A DNA stretch of 64,000 nucleotides, from the NCBI GenBank assembly GCA_028023455.1, contig JAQFVV010006312.1, forward strand, positions 1,054,001-1,118,000, read 5' to 3'. Shown piece after piece: positions 37,151 through 47,376 of this stretch. The stretch comes from Epiperipatus broadwayi (lineage: Eukaryota; Onychophora; Udeonychophora; Euonychophora; Peripatidae). The position numbers and the translations under genes were made by a program. Numbering within the stretch: position 1 is the first letter of the stretch; the number at the start of each line of letters is the position of its first letter. The notes beneath the pieces were generated by a model. The model made no database searches and was not told the DNA's origin. It saw only the letters and a program-made list of their open reading frames with translations.

Positions 37151-39263
37151 ACTACATTGTTTCCTCATTACTCATTAGTATAAATTTCATGTGGCCTAAC
37201 GTTTTAGTAATAGAGTCATCTATTTTTATTATTGAAACAATTTTATTTCTAAAGCAAGATGTTTTATACTTTTGAAATGTTATGCTTTTCCATTATAGTT
37301 ATAATTCATTGTATTATCTTTTTTTCCCTATAATTTTCAAAAATCTAGATATTCCATTTTTTAAAATGTCATTTTTAAATATTTTCATATTTTCTCATAC
37401 ATTGTCTTGTATTGTTTGGAGATGCACATGTGAATTGTTGCTTTTTTGAACAGATAAACTATCTTCTTAGTTAGTCTCAGTAGTGTATCTGTTATCTTCT
37501 TACTGAAATCATTCAGATCTGAGTTACTGTTGAAGTATGTTAATGTTTTAAAGCAGTTTGCAAATTTTAACTTAAATGCTTGAAATATTTCCAAAATTTA
37601 GGAATATCAATTATTAATATTGTTTTTGTTTTTTTAATAACTTTTGACTCTTTAACTTTCAGATAACACATAGTCTCTTATAATGTTGAATCTATTGAAC
37701 ATGTTATACTCTCGAAATACATATTTATCCACTCATAATTTTCTTAAAAAGAAATTCATATTATACACTTTATTTCTTCTGTTAGTTTAAAAGTAGCTGA
37801 TATATGTATATACTATGAAAATCAAAAAGTAGACAATTTAATTTTAATCAATTGCTCTTAATTTTTAATTTTGGATTTTGTTGTTTTTTGTTGTATGTTT
37901 ATAAATAAATGGTTCTTTAAATTGAACTAGAATAAAATGTATTAGAAGGATATAGTCAATTTATTAATTAATATACATGTGATGGAAAACACCACGTACT
38001 ATATATAAATGGGTGGTTCTAAATAAATTATTTAAAAATTAAATCCAGCAATAAAAAATTAAAAAACAACAACATATGAATGTTTGTTTTTTAAAAAATA
38101 GAATATAATAAAACTTGTAATAAATATTAAAAACAGAGATTATTTACTTCATATTTTTTTACTGTACTGTTTATTGATATTAAACCTAAAAATACTGATA
38201 AATTTTCTAACAGTAAGAATCTGTTAAATTGTTGCACTATCTTCTTAGTCTACTAAAATTTAATAGTCTGAATTCTTTAAAATATTCGGGTTTTAGTGCT
38301 TTATTGAAACTACTTCGTTATTTCAAAAACTTAAACCTTTTTTAAATAGATAATGAAATGCTTTGCAATAGGCAATAAAATACTTTATTTAATTAATTTT
38401 GTATATAAGAAGTTTTTCGTTAGTGTTTCAATTTGTTTATTTAGTAACAGGAGTGACATAACTCTTTAAATTGTTTACACCTAATTTTATTAGAATGCGC
38501 ATAAATATTTTCTTTTCATTCCACCCACACATTTTTGTTGGAATTCTCAGTGAACGCTTTAACCTGTAATGCTTTTTGATAATTTTATTACACACAAAAT
38601 AAATCTAAATGTTACTTTTAATACAAGGCTTTCTTAAGTTTCTTTGTTTTATATTATCTGTTGGATAGTGAACTCGGATTTGCTTAATTTATTACGATTA
38701 CATTTTAAACTTTATTGCGACATTGAAAAAAATATTATGGTACATTATATCTTAAAGGTTGTTTTTTTTTAAAATCTTGTTATAAAATATTTGGAATCAA
38801 GAATAGTCAATTGTAGATTTAAAGTTTTTTTTATTATTGAGACATCAATACATTTTTTGGACTTAATATCTAATGTGCGTGTGTATATTATCTTTTCTCT
38901 AGCAGTGACTATATTTTATTCTCTTTCTTCTCATAACTTTTCCATTTTCTATTCTTCATATATATTTTTTTACGCTTTATATATATAACGCAAATAAACT
39001 CTGTACATAATATGTGAGAAACAAAATACATAAGTACATCAATGTGTTAAGCAGAGTGATTATACTTTATTGTAAAATATTAATAACAGAGTCTATTTCC
39101 AGTGCAGAACACAAAATTGATGTCAGTCACATATCAAAATGAAAAAAAGAGACGTCATTAAACTATTGAAATGAAAAGAGAAATCGTCATTTAAGGAATT
39201 TGATCATTAAATAATAGATTTTTCATTTTGATAATTGACTGCTACGAATTAATATTTTATAAA
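37151..39263. other. AT-rich DNA, no gene seen
   Basis: Only A/T tracts and AT-driven short frames (37385-37594 minus, 38791-38988 plus) are present. Confidence 0.5.
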
Positions 39264-39575
39264 ATAATTAAAACAGGCAAAACTCTCCATACAGTAGTGC
39301 CTGCCACTCAGTGCAAGCTGGAGTAATCAGTGGATGCCAGAAGGCTTGTGCATAAAATCCCTATCTAGTGTCTACTCATCCAATACCCCAAGACTAGTGT
39401 CTAGTTTGTGACTTTCATCACCTTGGCACTAGATAAGGATTTTATGCACAAGCCTTCTGGCATCCATTGATTACTCCAGCTTGCACTGAGTGGCACTACT
39501 GTAAGGAGAGGTTTGCCTGTTTTAATAACAGTTATGAGCAAGCATAAGAAATGGTGATCATGTGATGTTTAGTGG
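39264..39575. mobile_element. Foldback repeat family FB2, copy c (best preserved)
   Basis: Left arm 39272-39385 and right arm 39426-39522 are inverted. They share TTAAAACAGGCAAAACTCTC at the outer end, a CACTCAGTGCAAGCTGGAGT block, ATGCCAGAAGGCTTGTGCAT and TAGTGCC...AAGGATTTTATG-type inner blocks. The short centre has TAGTGTCTAGTTTGTGAC. Downstream, GAGCAAGCATAAGAA and GATCATGTGATG match inverted the sequence upstream of copy b, so it belongs to the element. Confidence 0.82.
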
Positions 39576-40335
39576 TTTATAAAATAATTACTCTATTTAA
39601 TACATTGAAGCATTTGTGTTTTATTATTTATACATATGAATTCTTTTCAAAATATTCATTATATTCTTCAGTAAAAGTTTTACTATATAATACATCAAAT
39701 CATTATTGCACTAATGATATAAGAAGTTAATCATTCTAATAGTCTTTTCTGTCTCTTCTATAACTATTTGACTTATTTAAACTTTTTTTTTCTGTTACTT
39801 TACTGTTTTCAGTTACTGATACTTTACTGGTCTTCATAAGCTTCTCATGTGCAGATCATATCTCTGCACTTATGGTGACCATGGTATTACCTCTGCATAA
39901 TTGTATTTTTATCTTTTAATTCTAACAATTTAGATTTCATCTTTTTCCCTTCTGGATTATCAATATTCATTTATTAATATATACTAAGAAATAATGAATG
40001 AGAGAATTTAGTGTAAAACTTTTCTAGAAGTCTTTTATTTATCTCAGATAAACTCAAGTATTATTAGTATTATATTATTTTGGATTTCCAAAAATATTAT
40101 TGATTTAAAAATGTTATGGGTAGCACCAACAACTTGTAAATAAGACTTCATGATTTCATATTCTGCTGCTATGAAAACGTTGCTCAAATTTTTTTAGAAT
40201 GTAAAAAAAAATCCTAGATATTTTAGAACTATGAATCATAATAAATCATATATTTAAATGAGAATGATAAATACTGATATAATTTTTAAATATAAGTATA
40301 GTATATATACTTTAGGTAGATGTAATTAGAAGAAA
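39576..40335. other. AT-rich DNA, no gene seen
   Basis: No feature recognised. Confidence 0.45.
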
Positions 40336-40466
40336 TTTGAACCCAGACTTTCAAGCATGAAATACTATACTGGAGATCATTTATCTTTTTCACATGTATG
40401 TGATCATGGGTATTGGTTATATGAGGTGGAGTGGAGCTTGAAAGTCTTGATTCAAATCCCCTATAG
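40336..40466. repeat. SINE-like family S1, short palindromic copy
   Basis: AATTTGAACCCAGACTTTCA at 40337 is inverted as TGAAAGTCTTGATTCAAATC at 40440, giving a B-box-like block at each end. Between them are CATGAAATACTATACTGGAG, ATCATTTATCTTTTTCACAT and GTATGTGATCATG, as in the copy at 31700-31745. Confidence 0.62.
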
Positions 40467-40589
40467 TGATATAATTTTTATTTAATTTTAGAAATCGGAA
40501 ACTTTTAATTAGTAATAGTAATACAAAAACCATTATATTAGTTTCATATCAATAATTATGCACTTATAACGCTCATTAAAGAAGTTATA

Positions 40590-41690
40590 TGTTATTAAAT
40601 CTATTTAAGCCTTAGCGCTTTCAAAGCTCTATGGCTTCATAATCATAGCTGTGCAAAATAAAAATAAAACAGTTGATAGTGATGAGGGGGAGTATTCAAA
40701 TTTATGTTAATTAGATGTTTCGGTATATTATTTAAAATATTGTTTGACTTAGTTTGTCCATCTTTTTAAAATGACAAAACAGGTGTCCTTTCTATTAATT
40801 GATTGGGTGTCATTATTTATGAAATATGCCTCCTTTATTTTGCGCCTATGGTCGTTACTCTCTTTGCACACTATTCTGGGATTGGTGGGTTCAAATCTGT
40901 GTCCAGTAGCTTTTTCATGTTCCACGAATGCTGATGTAGACTCCTTGTTGTTCAGTGCCCTTTTATACATATCTACATGCTGGGATGCTCTCTTTGTAAT
41001 GGTAGTTTTTGTTTCCCCATAATATGAGGGGGTGCATCTGGCCTGAGGGCATTGTATCTGGTACACCACTTGAGATGTTAGTTTGGGATCAAGTTTATCT
41101 TTTGAATTGTTTATTAGTCTATTAGTGTTGGCTGAAGTGTGGAAACCAATAATAAATTCTTTTGATAATGTTTTAGTTAGATGTTTGGCAATGTTGGGTA
41201 TGTATGGTATAGTTATTCATGGTTTATTATCTCTGATTCTGCCTTGCTAGTTTATTTTTGCTTGGAACTGTGCTATTCTTTTAGTTAGGTGTCTATATTT
41301 GTAGCCAATGGATATTAGTTCTTTAATGTATTTTAAAATGTTATCTCTTTTGTCTGAATTACATTTACATAAGTAATCATTTCTATGTAGAAACGGATTC
41401 AGTCCAGCATATTTATGTGAGTTGGGAACTATTGCACTCTGATGCATGTATCCTCTAATTTCTAGGGGTTTGATGGTCATGTGGTACATTAATTGTTTAT
41501 CTTCTCTTTGAATGTCTAGGTCCAGATATTTTAGATGGTGTTGATCATTTTCCCATGTGGTATTTAGTGTGAGTTTAGACATCAGCTGTAATTCTTTGGT
41601 GATGTTTAAGATTGTACTCTTTTTAGCAGCAATAAACACGTCTTCCACATATCTAAGATATATATTAGTTTCAAAAAAATTATCGATTTT
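40590..41690 (-). pseudogene. Penelope-like element, 5'-truncated: RT palm end, thumb, GIY-YIG endonuclease, 3' UTR
   Basis: The best preserved PLE here. It starts inside the RT at FFETNIYLRYVEDVF (about 41635-41685), where the family has RYVDD, so the catalytic pair reads ED. The thumb follows, with LKYLDLDIQRED and MHQSAIVPNSHKYAGLNPFL (41247-41648), then a TAG at 41244-41246. The linker contains ITIPYIPNIAKHL and a TGA at 41217-41219. The GIY-YIG domain (40749-41069) has VVYQIQCPQARC, SYYGETKTTITKR, RALNNKE and SAFVEHEKATGH, ending KRWTN. GIY-YIG domains cleave target DNA. The 3' UTR down to about 40590 carries a structured hairpin at 40607-40637. Truncation plus two in-frame stops make it inactive. 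Confidence 0.92.
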
Positions 41691-42727
41691 GATAGATTAA
41701 CATATATACATTTAAAAAATGCTATTTAATTCTGGAAATACAGAAATTTATTTAAAAGTCTTATAAATAAATAAAATAATTGTAAGGTCTTTTAACAAAG
41801 AGATTATAACTGTTTTTGTGCTTCAAATTAATTGACAAGCTCAACCCATCTTATTCAACTTTTTTTTTAATTTTTCTGCTTTTAATTTTAAGTTCTGCTA
41901 TTCTATTATTGAACTAAACTGCACATACATTTTATCACCATATCACTCAGAAAATCCTGATATTCGAGAACTCAAATTAATCAAATTAAGATTGGTTTTT
42001 AAAACACCTTTAGCTTTTGAGTCTGATACCCTGCTTGTGTGTTTAACCACACTGTGCAAAAGCACTATAATCCATTAAAAAAAAAAAAATTAGTTTATTC
42101 ACATTGCAAATGAGTCAATCTTGTTTATTACTACTGATAAAACTCTGGACTCTTTAACTCTTGGGTTTTTTTTTAATATTTTGTTTTCATCAAAATATTG
42201 TTTAAAAATACATTAAATAATAATAATAATCAATTGATAAAATATATAGGGAGTGCTTTTGTCACAATATTTGTATAGAATGTAGTTTAGTGAAAGAATG
42301 CAGCAGAATCCATTTTAATCAATTTGCTATGTCTACCTTTAATTCTTGGGAGTAAACATCAGCAGTTATATTTTTTCTCCTGTAGAAGAAAAGTAATGTT
42401 TGAAAAGTACTTTTTTGTTGTTCTTAGTTTAAATAAATTGCTTCAGAGATTTGTAAAAGTTAACTATAGTTATGATTATTTTCATGGTTATAAATCAATT
42501 TTTATCACAGACATAATTATTTTTTTAAGTAAAAAACCGGTTTGTCACAAACTTTGTATTAATGATTATGTGAATTTTATTGAGTTGTGCTTTGAATTTA
42601 TAAATATCAATTGCTAATTTTCATTCATTTTCTTTCAATTTTCCATAATAAAATTTTTGCAATCAATGATAACTTCAATGTATATCTTTTTTAAAAACTT
42701 CTGTACTTGTGTACAGGTCAAAACATG
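41691..42727. other. AT-rich DNA, no gene seen
   Basis: A 97-codon + frame (42324-42617) is hydrophobic and AT-driven, with no motif, and is not called as a gene. Confidence 0.45.
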
Positions 42728-42852
42728 TTTATCCATCTAACATGAGCTGGAACTCACAAGATGTACTTCAAACCCAGTCAAACCCGAGATTTAGGTCAAG
42801 AACCAGCCTGAATTCGAACCCACTCTCTAAGCCCCAGATCTAACACATAATG
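42728..42852 (-). repeat. tRNA-derived SINE-like fragment
   Basis: The minus strand holds GGGCTTAGAGAGTGGGTTCG, a T-arm/B-box-like block (42808-42828), after ATGTGTTAGATCTGG. Downstream it reads GGCTGGTTCTTGACC. The A box is not clear. The patch is visibly less AT-rich than its surroundings. Confidence 0.45.
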
Positions 42853-43189
42853 AATAACATAATAGTGATGGCACATGAGAATTAAGCTGAGCAAAATAAT
42901 GAGACATCTCTTAACTATGACTAAACTAAGATACATAAGCATGGCTGTAATATGTGGAAGTGAAAAAAAGAGGAATTCGAACTACTCAAATAAGTTAGAC
43001 AATAAAAATTTGTTTAATATAATGACAAATTATTAATTTACATATATGACTTAATTGTATACATTAGTGTGTGCGTGAATGAGCAAGCGGTAGATGATTA
43101 CATAGTGTCATTCACGCTATTATTTCTCATATGCTCTTTTATTAATTAAATAATATATACTATACATAAACACACATCTTTGGTGGGTC

Positions 43190-43290
43190 CAATATTAAGA
43201 TGCCAATCGAATATTAGAAAGAATTACATAATACTGCCACTAACACTTTGGTTTATGGTTCTGAAACATGGTGACTAGCATTATTTCAGG
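43190..43290 (+). pseudogene. RTE-like LINE fragment (YG.ETW block only)
   Basis: TNTLVYGSETW (about 43236-43272), followed by a stop, matches the conserved L.YG.ETW.LT block of RTE-type reverse transcriptases. Nothing else of the element is readable. It is the only LINE remnant I see on the + strand. Identification is tentative. Confidence 0.4.
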
Positions 43291-43699
43291 GAGCGTTCTG
43301 GGATTCATTACAGATATAAGATAAATTATTTTCATGCCATTATGGTTGTGAAAATAAATAAAATCCATTTGAAAACATTTGATTATATAACAAAATGCTT
43401 ACTGAAAATTCTTTTAATTAGTGCTGGTAAGATGATCACTTTATTTTTCCCAAGGCATATATATACTCTTAAGTACAGAAATAAGTTACGATGGTAGGAT
43501 TGTATATGATTGAAATAAATTTAATCAATAAAACTAGAAGTAGTTTGCATTTATATATATTTTTAAACAGAGCGCAATTTCAGTATTATTACAGCACTAA
43601 AACTAGGTCATAAGCAAAAGAAATAATAATAATAATAATATGAAGTTTGTGCGGTACTGACATAATATCCAAAAGAATAACTAAGAGGAGACGGTCATG

Positions 43700-43935
43700 C
43701 TTCTGAACAAGAACAAAGTCTAAGCCCCCCTTCTTGGGTAGTGCTTAGAGAAAAGTGGATAGGCATGGCATGGCCCAGACTTTTGCTGGTATAACCGATG
43801 TGAGAGGCCTTTTATCTACAAAGTGAATATGCATAGCGTGTGCCAAACTTACGGGTTCACTACCAGAGGCATTTTATATGAAAAGAAATCTATGGGTTCG
43901 AACTTGTCGTAACCCCCAGATTAAGAAGATAGGCC
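43700..43935. repeat. GC-richer imperfect tandem repeat of unknown origin
   Basis: Unit 1 (43753-43819) and unit 2 (43820-43881) align imperfectly. AAGTGGATAGGCATGGCATG pairs with AAGTGAATATGCATAGCGTG, CCCAGACTT with CCAAACTT, and AGAGGCCTTTTATCT with AGAGGCATTTTATAT. A TGGGTTCGAACTTG block at 43892 looks like a tRNA B box. The whole patch is markedly GC-richer than its flanks. It may be a SINE or a decayed coding repeat, but I do not recognise it. Confidence 0.5.
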
Positions 43936-44943
43936 GAATGTTAGTAATGCAGTATGAATGAATGTCACTAATGACATTGAATAAATTTTACTGCTTTAAA
44001 ATAAATGACCCTTGTTTGAGTACTATAATTTAGACAAATAATACGCTATGCGTTTATATATATATAGAGAGAGAAATTTCATTTATTAAAATATACTTGA
44101 AGATTTTATTTAGCAAAAGAAACATTAAGATTTACCCCATCCCTTTTCTGCTATTTTTAAATAAACCAATCCCACCTTCATTGATTTTACAATAACTGGA
44201 ATATATAAATACTGTATTTGATATTTTAAGCATATACTATTTTAAGAGTATAGAAAAAAAATAACTAGCAGTTATATAGAAAACAAATAATCAGTCACCT
44301 TTTCAGAAATGAATAAATAATATTTTAAAATTTCAAAGCATTAATTAGCCAAAGTTCTGGATTCACCCCGGGTAAAAAATCCAGAGTTAAACAAATATAT
44401 ATATTTTTATATTAAAGCATAAACAAAATGTTGACATAAAAACAATCTGGCAAGTATATTAATTAATAACGCATTATATTTTAAAGGGATGTTAATAATC
44501 TTGATTCATGAAGGTTTACTTAAAAAAAAGAAAAGATTTTAGAAATTCAACTTGTCAGATTGTTTGAAATTGGCATATTAATAAACAAAATAGACATATA
44601 AAGTCAAGTAATGAATAACTATAAATAAAACACCGCACCAAAATTAAAGAACGTTGGAGCATATGAGAGAAAATTAAATTTCTAGAAATTATTTGAGAGC
44701 AATTTACATATTATATACTAGAAATTAAGCTAAATAATACATTAGAAGAAGAAGTCTTGATAATAGAGAATGAGATTAGTTAGGCTAGATTGACTATTAG
44801 GTGGTGGCTTGGAAATTTACCTTTCAATTTTAAGTCCATTTTAAAGTATGGCATGTGCATAGCGATTGAAATGCAAGTACTTCGGTGGCAGAAAACTTCT
44901 ATTAGCATTCTAAAGTTCTTTTGTAGATCTTTCTTCATTTCAG
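43936..44943. other. AT-rich DNA, no gene seen
   Basis: The end of this stretch (44910-44943) is pyrimidine-rich with CTTTCTTCATTTCAG, a good splice-acceptor-like tract in front of the candidate exon at 44944. Confidence 0.4.
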
Positions 44944-45121
44944 GGCAGCAGGATATTACGGTAGTGGCAGATGATGACCCACAGGGCCGAGAAGGGTGGT
45001 GGATTTGCTGCTACATCATTTTTAGTTTCACAGCGATGTTAAGAATCATTTTCACTAGAGTAGCTAATCTAATCTATTCAAAATACAGCCATTTTATACT
45101 TTTCCTTATCGATTGTTTTTG
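44944..45121 (+). CDS. Candidate exon with SH3-like residue pattern (uncertain)
   Basis: Directly after an acceptor-like CTTTCTTCATTTCAG the frame reads GQQDITVVADDDPQGREGWW, then ICC. SH3 domains have a GD.. .VL...D..GWW.. segment between their RT loop and the fourth strand, and p130Cas-type SH3s in particular have a long insert ending in a double W and C. The fit covers only about 22 residues. The rest of the frame to the TGA at 45121 (hydrophobic FSFTAMLRII...) does not look like an SH3, so a real exon would end earlier, but I see no strong donor; the possible ones are GTAGTG at 44961 and GTGGTG at 44995. An AATAAA lies at 45150-45155. It could be a host exon, a dead exon or chance. Confidence 0.3.
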
Positions 45122-46384
45122 AAGATGCGACAGTAAGATAACGTCCAAAAATAAATTCAAATCTATTTCCAGATTAGAAACAGATTTGAGAAAAATGTTT
45201 ATAATTAAAAAAAAATCTTTAATCTTAATCCCCATGTTATTTTAAGTAAAACTTTAATTAAAAATACCTTCCCCAGATTAAAACAATAGTGCTTCCAATC
45301 CTTTAATTATTTTTAGACAATTAACTGATGCATCTTCCATATTGGATTTTACAAAATATACAGTTTAAAGAAAAAACAAGCAATTTAAAAAGAAAAAGTT
45401 TAAAAATAACATATAATAAAATATTTAAAACATCAATCTTTTGTTAGTAAGTTTTTGCTCCTATATATACATATTTGAGACACACCTATGTATTTTAATA
45501 AAAAGAATTAATAATCATGAAATTAATGATAATAAAAATGTTAATTTAAAAGTTAAAAATTTATAATTTAGACACGCATCTCAAATATATATATATGACA
45601 AAAGGAGCAGGATGGGATATAGGGTTTGAATATAGGTTAGTAGGTGGAAACATGAAGCTCAATTTAAGCTAAGATTGAGTGCTTCACTTGGTTAATATAG
45701 ATATATATTTAGAAATATAAATGCAAAACCTTTTATTTAGAAATATGTTTAAACATAGAAATATAGGCAAGGTTGATATTAATGACATATAACAAAACAC
45801 CCATTATCTTTGTGCAGCCAAACATTAATAAGCCACAATTTCTTTATCATGGAGGGGCCTAAACATATACATTAACAAGAGAAAAGAAATCAACACCAAT
45901 TGCCAAATTAAAGGCTGACTTCAAGAAGTATGTCAATAACCAAATGAATAAGGCATAAATATAATAATACCAATGGTAATAATATAGTTATTCACACACA
46001 CTCTCATATGTAGAATAAAAACATTTATCTAATTAATTAATATATGTATTTCAAAAAACATGATAACAAAGCAAAATACATATTATAGATTATATGATAT
46101 TTATCTTTCATACACTTTCACTTATATCAAATATGAAGGCTGTTTTACTCAATACAACAATCTAAGATAGCATATCAAATATCAATCTAAAGAATTCTTA
46201 ATAATTGTTGAAATAAAGTATTTACCTGGATATATATTTTTCAAAATAATAATAAATCTTATACTTACATCCTTTCTTACCAATCCTAGGTAGAAAATAC
46301 TATTATAAGTATCACATAACACAATATAAAATAAATACCAAAGAAATAAGCATATAATATAAAATGACAATTATTGAATATAAA
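45122..46384. other. AT-rich DNA, no gene seen
   Basis: A pair of inverted short blocks (TATATATACATATTTGAGACAC at 45462, partly, and its complement near 45573) is seen. No gene. Confidence 0.4.
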
Positions 46385-46815
46385 TAATGAAATTTAAATT
46401 GATAAAAAATCAAGTCAGATGTCATATGACCTAATTTTAATAAAGCTCGTATTTACAAATGTTAAATATAGAGTATGTAAAAGCAAACTCTTAACAAGCT
46501 TTGGTGATTTTATATTGCTAAAGCTATTAATATATGGTGTATCTAAATTTAGTTCAGTCCCATACAGCTATTTGAGTTAGATAGTTGGATTTTTTGGACA
46601 TTTAAATGTCTGAAAGTTTCAGATTTTCTTCTCAATAGTTAGGCATTGATAAAATGCTAGACTAGTTCTAGTAAAATGCTAGACTAGTTCTAGTATTTTT
46701 AATCCCTAACACCTCACTGATGACACTAGATGCAGAAAATGCGGTCTGGGGTTGAGGGTATTTTTGAAGCTTGTTAAGAGTTTGTTTTTACATACTCTAT
46801 ATATAACATAATGAA
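46385..46815. mobile_element. Foldback family FB1, copy with internal deletion
   Basis: The left end (46409-46500) is an inverted FB1 end: AATCAAGTCAGATGTCATAT, ATTTACAAATGTTAAATATA, then CTCTTAACAAGCTT. Next comes one internal arm in the sense direction (TTGCTAAAGCTATTAATATA, TTTAGTTCAGTCCCATA, GTCTGAAAGTTTCAGATTTT). It finishes with GAAGCTTGTTAAGAGTTTGT and a TACTCTATATATAACA end. The second internal arm is missing. A 22-bp tandem duplication lies inside at 46651-46694. Confidence 0.72.
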
Positions 46816-47299
46816 ATTTAAATTTATAAAGACATATTATTATATGTTAAAGTCTTTTACCCATAAACTTAAAAAAAAGGAATTATCATTTCTTCCCGTA
46901 ATAGTAATTAATTTCTTTAGTAAGAACTTTTGTTTTCTCCTCAACTGGAAGATATTATAGCAGTCTTTTCCTAGAGAATTCAAAAGAAAATATGGACATA
47001 AAAGTTCAAATTTGGAAGCTTCTTTACATTTTTTCCAAGGATGCAATTAAATTCAATAGAAACCATGTATTAACAAAGCTAGGAGCATATTATAAATAGC
47101 AAAATAATTCCATTATAAGTTTCTTGTATTATTCAATGAATATTTGAACATGAAAGAAATTTGAAATACTTTTTTCTTCATTGAGTGGCAAAATAAATCA
47201 ACATTCAACAAGTAAATTAGTTCTAGATGCTAAATTAATAATAATAATAAGATAATGCCTTTTATGGATACCAGTTGAAATATAATAAATATCGAAAAA
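46816..47299. other. AT-rich DNA, no gene seen
   Basis: No feature recognised. Confidence 0.45.
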
Positions 47300-47376
47300 G
47301 TGTTAGTGGCCTAGTGGTTTAGCATAGCTGCCTTCCAAGCAGCTGGCCGGCCTGGGTTCGCTTCCTGGTCAACGCA
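47300..47376 (+). tRNA. tRNA-Gly(TCC)-like sequence, probably a pseudogene or SINE head
   Basis: Acceptor GTGTTAG (47300-47306) pairs with TCAACGC (47369-47375) apart from one A-C mismatch and G-T pairs; A at 47376 fits the discriminator. TGGCCTAGTGG is a perfect A box. The anticodon stem-loop CTGCCTTCCAAGCAG puts TCC in the anticodon, i.e. glycine. The T arm CCTGGGTTCGCTTCCTGG has C in place of the nearly invariant A58 of the B box, and the variable region has extra bases. These defects suggest a pseudogene or SINE-derived copy rather than an active gene. A T-run occurs at 47406. Confidence 0.6.

Noticed and set aside
40771-41022. 83-codon + strand frame
   Set aside because: Antisense of the GIY-YIG domain of the PLE on the minus strand.
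42324-42617. 97-codon + strand frame
   Set aside because: AT-driven residues, no motif and no neighbouring exon signals.
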